Of a DNA stretch of 64,000 bases, positions 9,159-16,354 are shown piece after piece. The DNA lies in assembly GCF_015845845.1 (NCBI RefSeq), contig NZ_LDIG01000133.1:27599-91598 (forward strand), read 5' to 3'. The first letter of the stretch is position 1, and every line of letters starts with the position of its first letter. Made by a program: the position numbers and the translations under genes. Below the pieces are notes generated by a model. It was not told the DNA's origin and searched no databases. It saw only the letters and a list, made by a program, of their open reading frames with translations. Origin of the DNA: Paenibacillus dendritiformis. Its GTDB lineage: Bacteria; Bacillota; Bacilli; Paenibacillales; Paenibacillaceae.

Positions 9159-9739
9159 GCCGAATCATGAATCTGATGCGGAAGAAGCGTTTTTTGCTCG
9201 TTCTCTTTCTCGGGTTTCTATTTATATTATTCGTACAATCGCAATGGCTGGGCCGCTGGATGTATCCGATTCCATATGAGGAAGAGATTCGGAAGCATGC
9301 AGCCAAGTATAAGATTGATCCGCTGCTCGTAGCGGCGATCATTCGGGTAGAGACGAATTATCAGGCTGGGCAGGAATCCCGGAAGGGCGCCATCGGCGTG
9401 ATGCAGTTGATGCCGGAGACCGCCTCGTGGGCGATGGAGCAGCTCGATCTGGATACGCAATGGACGATGGAGGAATTGAAGTACGAGATCGACCCGAACA
9501 TTCATATCGGCACCTGGTATTTGCAATCGCTGCATAAGCAGTTCAATGGCAATTGGATTGCGGCGATCGCGGCGTATAACGCCGGTCCGGGCAATGTAAG
9601 CAAATGGCTCCGCAACAAGACATGGGACGGGCGATACGAGACCGTGAAGCAGCAGATTCCTTATGGGGAAACGAAGCTGTACGTACAGCGCGTAATCCAT
9701 TATTATGATAAGTATCAGGACGTCTATGGTGGGAAATGA
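9155..9739 (+). CDS. Membrane-anchored lytic transglycosylase (SLT domain)
   Basis: Cuts the glycan strands of peptidoglycan to give 1,6-anhydro-muropeptides; acts outside the membrane. 194 residues. Basic residues 8-12 and a membrane segment near 13-30 form an uncleaved anchor or signal. The goose-lysozyme-like SLT fold follows with the catalytic glutamate E66 in IIRVETNYQ, then GAIGVMQLMPETA and AAYNAGPGNVSKW. The start overlaps coaE by 4 bp, and a strong hairpin terminator closes the operon at 9743-9783. The family and the catalytic residue are clear; the biological role (growth or spore germination) is not. Confidence 0.92.
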   Translation: MSRIMNLMRKKRFLLVLFLGFLFILFVQSQWLGRWMYPIPYEEEIRKHAAKYKIDPLLVAAIIRVETNYQAGQESRKGAIGVMQLMPETASWAMEQLDLDTQWTMEELKYEIDPNIHIGTWYLQSLHKQFNGNWIAAIAAYNAGPGNVSKWLRNKTWDGRYETVKQQIPYGETKLYVQRVIHYYDKYQDVYGGK

Positions 9740-9742
9740 ATA

Positions 9743-9783
9743 AGCATCGGACAAGCCGAGGGTTACCGGCTTGCTCCGATGCT
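9743..9783. terminator. Bidirectional terminator between the coaE operon and ssp
   Basis: AGCATCGGACAAGCCG (9743 on) pairs with CGGCTTG-C-TCCGATGCT (to 9783), a stem of about 16 bp with one bulge. It lies between two genes that converge, so it can end both transcripts. Confidence 0.8.
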
Positions 9784-9792
9784 CGTAATGCC

Positions 9793-10014
9793 TTATTTGA
9801 ATTGTCCTGCTAGTTGTTGCTCCGCGATTTGAACCAGGCGCTTCGTGATGTATCCCCCGATCGAACCGGTGTCGCGGGTTGCCATGTTGCCATAATATCC
9901 GTCTTGCGGAATGGCAATGCCCAATTCTTGAGCGATCTCGAACTTCATTTGCTCGAGAGCTGCAGTTGCTTGAGGTACAACCAGGTTGTTGCTGGAACGG
10001 TTGTTTTGGGCCAT
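9793..10014 (-). CDS. Alpha/beta-type small acid-soluble spore protein
   Basis: DNA-coating protein of dormant spores: it holds DNA in an A-like form and protects it from UV, and is degraded at germination. The 73-residue protein has both family signatures: the germination-protease region with KFEIAQELGI (about 23-33), and GGYITKRLVQIAEQQL near the C-terminus. The ATG lies 6 bp after a perfect AAGGAGGTGA ribosome site. Expression would be expected from a forespore sigma-G promoter, but I could not place one with confidence. The gene shows that the organism sporulates. Confidence 0.96.
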   Translation of the reverse strand: MAQNNRSSNNLVVPQATAALEQMKFEIAQELGIAIPQDGYYGNMATRDTGSIGGYITKRLVQIAEQQLAGQFK

Positions 10015-10135
10015 ATCTATTCACCTCCTTATGGTTGGTAATTGTATTGTGTGCATTCTCGCTAAGTTCATTACAGGTAACGACTGGTATTTTCGATAAC
10101 AACCGAGTTGATCGGGAAGAAGGGAGGAACACCAT

Positions 10136-10609
10136 TTGAAATGTCCTTTTTGTGACCATCTTGGAACGAAAGTGCTGGATTCCCGGCCTGCCAATGATAA
10201 CAAGTCCATCCGGAGGAGAAGGGAATGCGAGCTGTGCAGCCGGCGGTTCACGACCTTTGAAATGGTTGAAGAGACGCCGCTGATTGTCATTAAGAAGGAT
10301 GGAAGCCGAGAGGAGTTCAGCCGCGACAAGATGCTGCGAGGCCTGATCCGGGCTTGTGAGAAAAGGCCGGTCTCGGTGGAGCGGCTGGAGATGATAGCGT
10401 CGGAAGTGGAGAAGCAGCTCCGCAATACGGCTCATGCCGAAGTAGAGAGCCGCATTATCGGCGAGCGGGTGATGGAGCAATTGTATCCGGTCGATGAAGT
10501 GGCCTATGTCCGATTTGCTTCCGTATACCGCCAGTTCAAGGATATCAATATGTTTATGAAGGAACTTACCCACTTGCTGTCCAAAAATTCTTTAGGGGAG
10601 CATTCATGA
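10136..10609 (+). CDS. nrdR: Transcriptional repressor NrdR
   Basis: Represses ribonucleotide reductase genes when (d)ATP is bound. 157 residues starting at TTG 10136, chosen because the protein must begin MKCPFC and GGGAGG sits 8 bp upstream. Residues 1-45 form a zinc ribbon (C3, C6, C31, C34) with the DNA-binding RRRREC stretch. Residues about 49-139 are the ATP-cone, starting [18 protein letters not shown]. It sits after the coaE operon in the usual Bacillales neighbourhood but as its own unit with its own terminator (10612-10645). No NrdR box or reductase gene lies in the window. Confidence 0.96.
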   Translation: MKCPFCDHLGTKVLDSRPANDNKSIRRRRECELCSRRFTTFEMVEETPLIVIKKDGSREEFSRDKMLRGLIRACEKRPVSVERLEMIASEVEKQLRNTAHAEVESRIIGERVMEQLYPVDEVAYVRFASVYRQFKDINMFMKELTHLLSKNSLGEHS

Positions 10610-10611
10610 AA

Positions 10612-10645
10612 AACCCGCATCTTAGAACCCTTGCGGGTTCTTTCT
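10612..10645 (+). terminator. nrdR terminator
   Basis: AACCCGCA (10612-10619) pairs with TGCGGGTT (10632-10639), followed by CTTTCTT. It begins 3 bp after the nrdR stop. Confidence 0.8.
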
Positions 10646-10656
10646 TGTAGACATAA

Positions 10657-10685
10657 CAAAAAGAACATCTTCATCCAGATGTTCT
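10657..10685 (-). terminator. Terminator of the tRNA-Ala gene
   Basis: AGAACATCT (10662-10670) pairs with AGATGTTCT (10677-10685). On the minus strand it is followed by a TTTTTG run (10657-10661). It lies 15 bp past the 3' end of the tRNA. Confidence 0.8.
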
Positions 10686-10700
10686 CGAGTGTAGCTATGA

Positions 10701-10775
10701 TGGTGGAGCATAGCGGATTCGAACCGCTGACCTCTTCACTGCCAGTGAAGCGTTCTCCCCCTGAACTAATGCCCC
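10701..10775 (-). tRNA. tRNA-Ala (anticodon GGC)
   Basis: A full cloverleaf can be read on the minus strand. The acceptor is GGGGCAT/ATGCTCC with the G3-U70 pair that marks alanine tRNAs. The D arm is GTTC/GAAC. The anticodon stem CTTCA/TGAAG closes the loop CTGGCAG, whose positions 34-36 are GGC (reads GCC). The T arm is AGCGG/CCGCT with loop TTCGAAT, and the CCA end is encoded. It is a lone tRNA gene with its own promoter (10788-10816) and terminator. Confidence 0.95.
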
Positions 10776-10787
10776 GTTACCTGTTAC

Positions 10788-10816
10788 ATTGTACCACAGA
10801 CATGCCTCGATTGCAA
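10788..10816 (-). promoter_or_regulatory. Sigma-A promoter of tRNA-Ala
   Basis: On the minus strand, TTGCAA (10811-10816) and TACAAT (10788-10793) are 17 bp apart, and TGG before the -10 adds an extended -10 feature. The tRNA 5' end is 12 bp further on. Confidence 0.7.
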
Positions 10817-10830
10817 CAGGATTTATTCAA

Positions 10831-11085
10831 TTATTCGGCGAGCATGTCGGATAAATGAACTTGGCTGTCAATTTGTTCCGCGAAGCGGTTCAGACATGAG
10901 CAAATGAAGTCTTTTCTGCATACGGGACAAGGAATGGAGAGCAAGCGGCTGATCGTAATTGCTCCTTTATTGTAGATGACGCGGCATTGAGTGCCATCCT
11001 GCAATTTCACTTTGACTTGATACAGGTTGTCTTCATCATTGCGCTCAATTAACGTCTTTTCCTTTACAATCGGTTGGTAGTTCAC
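10831..11085 (-). CDS. Conserved small protein with a Cys cluster, unknown function
   Basis: I recognise no named domain. 84 residues from the GTG at 11083-11085, preferred because AGGTGA sits 7 bp upstream; an ATG at 11121 would add 12 residues. The N-terminal part is charged (KEKTLIERNDEDNLYQVKVKL) and predicted beta-rich. The C-terminal half holds CPVC...CSC (CxxC then CxC, 10 bases of spacing in residues apart by six), a likely zinc site. It lies upstream of the tRNA on the same strand. The pattern of a basic, Cys-bearing protein of this length suggests a real gene, but the function is open. Confidence 0.6.
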   Translation of the reverse strand: MNYQPIVKEKTLIERNDEDNLYQVKVKLQDGTQCRVIYNKGAITISRLLSIPCPVCRKDFICSCLNRFAEQIDSQVHLSDMLAE

Positions 11086-11254
11086 GGGTAGGTCACCTGC
11101 TCCCTTTAGTTTTTTTTGCATTTTACATCTTAATGTCTTTTTATTGCCTTTGTCAATTTATTTGTGTACAGCACGCGAAATGTTTTTCTTTGCGGAACTG
11201 GATTTTTTTGCTGTAATAGAGGGAGAACGTTTCCATTGCGGAGGTGAAGCTTGA

Positions 11255-12157
11255 ATGGATCGGAATGTACATACCGAACCCCGGGAAAAGCCGAAGGCCA
11301 TAATGCCGGATCCGATCATTTGGCCTACGGCGATGCCGTACCTCGTGTCGACGACGGAAGGCGTGAGTCCGGGCTTTCAACGGCTCCATTGGCATCGGGA
11401 ACTGGAGATTAATTATATCCGGGGCGGAACAGGATTTTATGTGATCAATGGCGTCAAATATCAGCTTCAAGCAGGAGATATTATCCTCATTAATGGACAG
11501 GACCTGCATCGCGCCTTCGAGACGGATCATCTGGTCATCGACGTTCATATGTTCGATCCCGGGATGCTGGCCATGGAGATGCGCTATGACCATGATTTGC
11601 TCCGCCCGTTCCGGGAACAGGGCGTACAGTTCACCAATCTGCTCAACCGGGACATGCCTGTATATGATGAATTGATTGCGATTCTCCTCAATATGAAGGA
11701 GGAGATGGATATGAGGGCTCCGTCTTACGCCTCGGTCATCCGGGCGCAATTGACGCGCTTTCTCGCGCTCGTGAACCGCCACGGCGCTATCTCGGAAGGG
11801 GAGCCGGCTCCGGTGAAGCACCGCGGAATTCATGCGCTGAAGGAGCTGATTGTAACGATGGAGCTCAATCTGGCATACCCGTGGACACTGAAGGAATTGG
11901 CCGAGCTGACCCATTTGAGTCCGTCCCGGTTCAGCGCCTTGTTCCAGCAGGCCGTCGGTACGTCGCCGCTTGATTATCTTATCCAACTCCGGCTGACCCA
12001 AGCGGTTCATTTATTGGAATCGTCGGATGAGAAAATTATTGATATTGCATCAGAATGCGGATTTCGCAATTTATCGAATTTCAACCGTCTGTTCCGGCAG
12101 CTATTTGGTGTGTCGCCAAGTGAAATTCGCAACCAGCGAACAAAGAAAAAACAGTAA
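11255..12157 (+). CDS. AraC-family transcriptional regulator (cupin sensor domain)
   Basis: Sugar-responsive activator type. 300 residues. An N-terminal cupin sensor (about 35-110; LHWHRELEINYIRGGTG, then LQAGDIILINGQDLHR) precedes two helix-turn-helix units in the last 100 residues (TLKELAELTHLSPSRFSALFQ and IIDIASECGFRNLSNFNRLFR). The ATG at 11255 has GGAGGTGA 7 bp upstream. It is transcribed in the same direction as the kinase and GH4 genes that follow (137 bp gap to the kinase start), so it probably controls them. The inducer is unknown. The cupin histidines suit ligand binding, which is inferred. Confidence 0.9.
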   Translation: MDRNVHTEPREKPKAIMPDPIIWPTAMPYLVSTTEGVSPGFQRLHWHRELEINYIRGGTGFYVINGVKYQLQAGDIILINGQDLHRAFETDHLVIDVHMFDPGMLAMEMRYDHDLLRPFREQGVQFTNLLNRDMPVYDELIAILLNMKEEMDMRAPSYASVIRAQLTRFLALVNRHGAISEGEPAPVKHRGIHALKELIVTMELNLAYPWTLKELAELTHLSPSRFSALFQQAVGTSPLDYLIQLRLTQAVHLLESSDEKIIDIASECGFRNLSNFNRLFRQLFGVSPSEIRNQRTKKKQ

Positions 12158-12293
12158 AATCATATTAGTTTACACGAGATTAGTAGTAGTTAATGGGGGA
12201 AATCAAATTGTAAAGTAGGGATATAGCACAAATGATGTATTCGCACATGAAGGTGCGGAGGGGTGCATATGCAGATGAATGGGAGAGAACTCG

Positions 12294-13265
12294 ATGAGCA
12301 TCTACTTGGGAGTCGACGCAGGAGGGAGCAAGACGCACGCCCTGCTGGTCGATGCGGAGGGGAATGTGCTGGGCACAGGCCTATCCGGCAACGGAAACCA
12401 TCAGATTGACCGGGACGGGGCTGCCCGCAATATTCGCGCCGCTTGTGAAGCTGCGCTTGCATCGGCCGGATTGAGGCATGAGGATGTAACCTATGCCTAC
12501 TTCGGGTTGGCCGGGGCCGATCGCGAGCCGGATTACGTCATCCTGCGGCCGATGATTGCGGAGTTGGGCTTCGCCAAGCACGCGATTGCCTGCGACACGA
12601 TGATCGGCATGCGAGCAGGCACGGATCGTCCATATGGCGGCGTTATTATTAGCGGTACGGGCTTCAACAGCGCCGCTCGCAACCGCCAAGGCGAGGAATT
12701 GCAGTATGGAGGCTTTGGCCATCTGTTCGGCGACGGATTCGGCGCAGGATCAAGCCTGGCGGTATTGGCGTTCCGGGCGGTCATTCGAGAGTGGGACGGC
12801 CGGGGGGACAAGACGGGACTCACGCCGCTTGTTCTTAAGGAAATGAATTACAGAACCGTGGAGGCTATGTATACCGATGTGCTCGATAATGGCGTGCCCG
12901 TGCCGCGGGATCTGGTCAAATGCTTGTTCGAAGCGGCAGCTCAGGGCGATGCCGTCGCGCGGCGCATTTTGGAGGAGGAAGGAACAGAGCTTGGCAATGC
13001 GGTCAATGCGCTGATTCGCCGGTTGAATATGACGGATGACGAATTTGATGTCGTCCTTATCGGGAGCGTGTTAATGCGGGGCAAAGGCTCTTTTCTTCAA
13101 GATGCGGTCGCCCGGGAAGTGAGCCGGGTGGCGCCCAAGGCCCGTTGCGTCCGGCTGCAATCGGATCCGGTCGTGGGAGCGGTGCTGAGCGCGATGGATG
13201 AAGCGGGAGTCATCATCAGCCCGGAGCTGGACGCACGTCTCAAGTCGTTCACTTTTCCCGGATAA
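12294..13265 (+). CDS. BadF/BadG/BcrA-type sugar kinase (N-acetylglucosamine kinase-like)
   Basis: ASKHA-fold ATPase of the BadF/BadG family, which includes N-acetylglucosamine kinases. 323 residues from the ATG at 12294, which has GGGAG 8 bp upstream; an ATG at 12279 is less well placed. The phosphate-1 loop GVDAGGSKTHALL is near residues 6-18. GLAGADREPDY and the adenosine motif GVIISGTGFNS (near 115-125) follow. Residues GGFGHLFGDGFGAGSSL fit the family's G-H-x-L-G-D-x-G-S motif. It is 53 bp upstream of the GH4 gene. A phosphorylating kinase beside a 6-phospho-glycosidase suggests that an unphosphorylated sugar is imported and phosphorylated inside the cell. Confidence 0.85.
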   Translation: MSIYLGVDAGGSKTHALLVDAEGNVLGTGLSGNGNHQIDRDGAARNIRAACEAALASAGLRHEDVTYAYFGLAGADREPDYVILRPMIAELGFAKHAIACDTMIGMRAGTDRPYGGVIISGTGFNSAARNRQGEELQYGGFGHLFGDGFGAGSSLAVLAFRAVIREWDGRGDKTGLTPLVLKEMNYRTVEAMYTDVLDNGVPVPRDLVKCLFEAAAQGDAVARRILEEEGTELGNAVNALIRRLNMTDDEFDVVLIGSVLMRGKGSFLQDAVAREVSRVAPKARCVRLQSDPVVGAVLSAMDEAGVIISPELDARLKSFTFPG

Positions 13266-13318
13266 GCTTCGATCATAAGTTAAAGCGATTTGCTTTTCAA
13301 AATGAAGGAGGTACCCAC

Positions 13319-14626
13319 ATGGGACACAACAACGGGTTGAAAATTGCAGTAATTGGCGGGGGCTCTTCGTATACACCGGAGATCGTGGAAGGTTTCATTC
13401 GCAACTATGCGCAAATGCCGATCCGCGAATTGTGGCTGGTCGATATCGAACAAGGCAAGCATAAGCTGGATATTGTCGGCAATCTGGCAAAGCGTATGGT
13501 CGAGGAATCGGGCTGCCCAATTGATGTCCATCTTACGCTGGACCGGGAGCGCGCGATTGAAGGAGCCGATTTCGTCACGACGCAAATGCGAGTCGGTCTG
13601 CTCGAAGCCCGGAAGCGGGACGAGCATATTCCGATTCAGCATGGGGTTATCGGTCAGGAGACGACAGGCCCAGGGGGGATGATGAAGGCGCTGCGAACCA
13701 TTCCCGTCCTGTTGGAGATCTGCCGTGACATTGAACGGTTGGCGCCCAATGCCTGGATGCTCAACTTCACCAACCCGGCAGGCATCGTGACCGAAGCGGT
13801 GGCGAAGCATAGCCGGGTCCGTTCGATCGGATTATGCAACTCGCCGATTCACGTCAAGAAATTCCTTTCTGCGGAATATGGAGTGTCCGAAGCCGAGGTG
13901 CTGCCGGAATTCGTCGGGATCAACCATCTTCATTGGGTTACTTCGGCTGCCGTCAAGGGAGAGGAGAAGCTTCCGGAGCTGTTGGCCGGAGGGAAAGCGT
14001 ATAATGCGAAGAACGTGCCGACAACGGGCTGGGATCCGGAATTCCTGGTCTCCCTGGGAGCGATTCCAACGTATTATTTGAAATATTACTACCAGACAGA
14101 CGAAATGTTCGAGGAAATGAAGGAATCGCTGGCGAAGAACGGAACTCGCGCCGACGTCGTCAGCCGCGTCGAGACGGAATTGTTCGAGCTGTACAAGGAT
14201 GAATCCCTCCGGGAGAAGCCGAAGCAGTTGGAGCAACGCGGCGGCGCTTATTATTCGGAAGCCGCAGTCAATCTGATGAACTCCATCTACAATGACAGGC
14301 ACGATATCCAGACATTGAACGTGCTAAACGGAAACATTTACGATTTCCTGCCGGCAGACGCGAGCATCGAGGTGAATTGCGTCGTCACGAAGCAAGGCCC
14401 GATTCCGCTGCCGCCGCGCTGGGTTCCGGAACATATCAAAGGCCTGCTGCATGCGGTGAAGACCTATGAGCAGTTGACGATTGAAGCGGCAGTCACCGGA
14501 GATCGAGGAATTGCGCTGCAAGCAATGGTTCATCATCCGCTTGTCCCTTCCGTCCGCGTGGCGAAGGCGCTTCTGAATGAGATGCTGGAAGCGAATCGAG
14601 CGTATTTGCCGCAATTTTTCAAATAA
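13319..14626 (+). CDS. GH4-family 6-phospho-beta-glucosidase
   Basis: NAD- and Mn-dependent glycosidase that cleaves 6-phosphorylated disaccharides by an oxidation-elimination route; cytoplasmic. 435 residues. The Rossmann N-terminus reads KIAVIGGGSSYTPEIVEG (about 8-25). NFTNPAGIVTEA and then CNSPIHVKKF (the metal-binding Cys with Asn-x-Pro context of the 6-phospho-beta branch) lie near 150-185, and the catalytic NHLHW near 204-208. The ATG is 8 bp after an AAGGAGGTA site. A terminator follows (14644-14687). No PTS genes are adjacent; the partner is the kinase just upstream. Whether the substrate is a cellobiose- or chitobiose-type phosphate cannot be read from the sequence. Confidence 0.92.
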   Translation: MGHNNGLKIAVIGGGSSYTPEIVEGFIRNYAQMPIRELWLVDIEQGKHKLDIVGNLAKRMVEESGCPIDVHLTLDRERAIEGADFVTTQMRVGLLEARKRDEHIPIQHGVIGQETTGPGGMMKALRTIPVLLEICRDIERLAPNAWMLNFTNPAGIVTEAVAKHSRVRSIGLCNSPIHVKKFLSAEYGVSEAEVLPEFVGINHLHWVTSAAVKGEEKLPELLAGGKAYNAKNVPTTGWDPEFLVSLGAIPTYYLKYYYQTDEMFEEMKESLAKNGTRADVVSRVETELFELYKDESLREKPKQLEQRGGAYYSEAAVNLMNSIYNDRHDIQTLNVLNGNIYDFLPADASIEVNCVVTKQGPIPLPPRWVPEHIKGLLHAVKTYEQLTIEAAVTGDRGIALQAMVHHPLVPSVRVAKALLNEMLEANRAYLPQFFK

Positions 14627-14643
14627 TAATCACATCTATGCCG

Positions 14644-14687
14644 ATACGGGCCGTGTCTCCTGGCGGAGGGCGGTCCGTATTTTTTTG
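14644..14687 (+). terminator. Terminator of the GH4 operon
   Basis: ATACGGGCCG (14644 on) pairs with CGGTCCGTAT (to 14680) across a 16-nt loop and is followed by seven T residues. Confidence 0.85.
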
Positions 14688-14768
14688 TCAGGACGGAATC
14701 TTGCCGTGGCGGGATGGACAAGACCTTGCATACGATAATGTATCACGCAGCAAGAGGAGGTTGGTCCT

Positions 14769-15167
14769 ATGAGACAGCTTGCTCTGAACAGCTTAAGCGG
14801 GCTCTTCGGGGGAATTGTCGCTTTCCTGTTCGGCACCTGGAACCCGTTGTTATCGCTTTTTATCATCGCTATCGCTATTGATTATATCTCCGGCATCGCC
14901 GCATCGCTGCGGGAAGGCAAGGGCTTAAGCAGTGAAGTCGGGTTCTGGGGCCTGACCCGCAAAGGGTTGATGCTATTTATCGTCATTTTGGCGCATCATG
15001 TGGATACGGTCTTCGGCACCGTGTGGATACGGGAAGGCGCCATCAGCTTTTACCTTGCGAACGAGCTCGTCTCCATCGTGGAAAACTATGGCCGTCTTGG
15101 TCTTCCGCTTCCGCCGAAGCTTCGAAAATTCATCGCATCCCTCAAAAATAACGAGGATAAACAATAA
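14769..15167 (+). CDS. Holin-like protein (Phage_holin_4 / TcdE type)
   Basis: Small membrane protein of the phage holin 4 family. 132 residues with hydrophobic segments near 10-42, 62-80 and 90-105. The family core (IDYISGIAASLREGKGLSSEVGFWGLTRK, given here in part) is clear. The ATG at 14769 follows AGAGGAGGTTGG. Holins permeabilise the membrane for endolysins, but this one stands alone, with no endolysin or phage structural gene nearby. It is therefore a domesticated or orphan copy, perhaps used in toxin or enzyme release, lysis or sporulation, and the function is uncertain. Confidence 0.8.
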   Translation: MRQLALNSLSGLFGGIVAFLFGTWNPLLSLFIIAIAIDYISGIAASLREGKGLSSEVGFWGLTRKGLMLFIVILAHHVDTVFGTVWIREGAISFYLANELVSIVENYGRLGLPLPPKLRKFIASLKNNEDKQ

Positions 15168-15305
15168 TTCACGGAAATGTCAAGAGAGCTGAAGCGTTTC
15201 CGTCGGATGAAATCTCGAAAATACGGCAAAAATAAAGAAAATACTCTTTTCGTTCATCAATTCGTCACAAAGTTCAAAAATGATTTAGAAAATTTCAAGT
15301 TAGGG

Positions 15306-15335
15306 TTGAGAGATTCAGGAAAGATTTTGTAATAT
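15306..15335 (+). promoter_or_regulatory. Probable sigma-A promoter of the cupredoxin gene
   Basis: TTGAGA (15306-15311) and TAATAT (15330-15335) lie 18 bp apart, about 34 bp before the cupredoxin start. Confidence 0.45.
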
Positions 15336-15368
15336 AAAAGGTGACGAATGTAACTGACAAAGGGGCGT

Positions 15369-15755
15369 ATGACTGTTATGCAAAAATGGGCAATGTTCAC
15401 ATTGTTCAGCATCGCGTGCGTATTCGCCATCGGATTGTTGCTCTTCAACATGCCGAAGGCAGAGCAAGAAGAAGCAGCTCCAGAAGGCGTTAAGCTTGTC
15501 AAGATCGTAGCGAGCAATGATTTTACGTTCGATCAGGCCGAATATAAGGTCAAGGCTGGGGAAAAGGTCCGCCTGAAGCTGGTGAATGAATCCGGTTTTC
15601 ACGGTGCTGCCATTGAAGATTTCAAGATTGATTTGAAAGACGGTCAGATGGAAAAGGACTTTGTTTTCGATAAGCCGGGGAAATATTTAATTCACTGTTC
15701 AGTCATGTGTGGTACAGGTCATGATGATATGAAATCTTATTTGATCGTGGAATAA
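15369..15755 (+). CDS. Membrane-anchored cupredoxin with a CuA-type site (COX2-like)
   Basis: Extracytoplasmic copper protein. 128 residues: one N-terminal membrane anchor (about 8-28) and a cupredoxin domain of about 85 residues. The ligand set H78, C110, C114, H118, M121 (Cys-x3-Cys-x3-His-x2-Met) is the binuclear CuA pattern of cytochrome c oxidase subunit II, but the protein lacks the second membrane helix of that subunit and no oxidase genes are near. It may shuttle electrons or deliver copper to an oxidase. The ATG at 15369 is the first start; an in-frame ATG at 15378 is an alternative. Confidence 0.82.
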   Translation: MTVMQKWAMFTLFSIACVFAIGLLLFNMPKAEQEEAAPEGVKLVKIVASNDFTFDQAEYKVKAGEKVRLKLVNESGFHGAAIEDFKIDLKDGQMEKDFVFDKPGKYLIHCSVMCGTGHDDMKSYLIVE

Positions 15756-15768
15756 GCAAGTTTTTCAG

Positions 15769-15798
15769 GAAAAGGGGCTGGCGGGCTCCTTTTTTTGT
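15769..15798 (+). terminator. Probable terminator after the cupredoxin gene
   Basis: AAAGGGGC (15771 on) pairs imperfectly with GGCTCCTTT, followed by a run of T. The stem has one mismatch. Confidence 0.5.
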
Positions 15799-15868
15799 GC
15801 TTGCGAATCATGTCCAGCTTCGATATGCTGTCTGTGACAGCGTCTGACAGAGAAGGGAGAGGCTAGCG

Positions 15869-16291
15869 ATGTATTATGTGAAGACCGCACAGATCGAGGA
15901 ACGCTTGAATATGGTTCCCGAAATCGTGGAAGCCGCGAATGCGATACGAAACGGATGGGATGGAAGCCTGACCGCATCCTATGCACAAGAACGGGCGCTA
16001 CATATCGCCATAGAGCTGATTACCGATGTAGGCAGTCTGCTGATTGACGGATTTATGATGAGGGATGCCAGCAGCTATGAAGACATCGTAGAGATTTTAT
16101 CGCAAGAGGGAGCCATACCGGAGCGGCTGCATGACGGCCTGCTCGGCCTCGTTCGGCTTCGCAAACCGCTCGTCCAGGATTACGCTGCCTGGAAGAGAGG
16201 GGAACTCCATCCCGCCCTGGCGGAGCTGCCGGAGCTGTTGCCGCCGTTCGCCGAAGGCGTCCGCCAGTTCATTGCCAAAGAAATGATCTAG
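15869..16291 (+). CDS. DUF86 / HepT-like protein (YutE family)
   Basis: Helical protein of the HEPN superfamily. 140 residues with ERALHIAIELITDVG (near 50-64), a conserved signature of DUF86. In toxin members the catalytic motif is R-N-x-L-V-H-x-Y; here the matching segment reads RKPLVQDYAAW (near 97-107), so the essential His is Gln and RNase activity is doubtful. There is no MNT nucleotidyltransferase antitoxin gene beside it, which also argues against a working toxin-antitoxin pair. The ATG follows GGGAGAGG. This resembles B. subtilis YutE, whose role is unknown. Confidence 0.8.
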   Translation: MYYVKTAQIEERLNMVPEIVEAANAIRNGWDGSLTASYAQERALHIAIELITDVGSLLIDGFMMRDASSYEDIVEILSQEGAIPERLHDGLLGLVRLRKPLVQDYAAWKRGELHPALAELPELLPPFAEGVRQFIAKEMI

Positions 16292-16354
16292 TCTCGGTCG
16301 GCGGGATAAGATACAATGTCGATACGAAGACAACCCAAATAAAGGTGGTTACTA

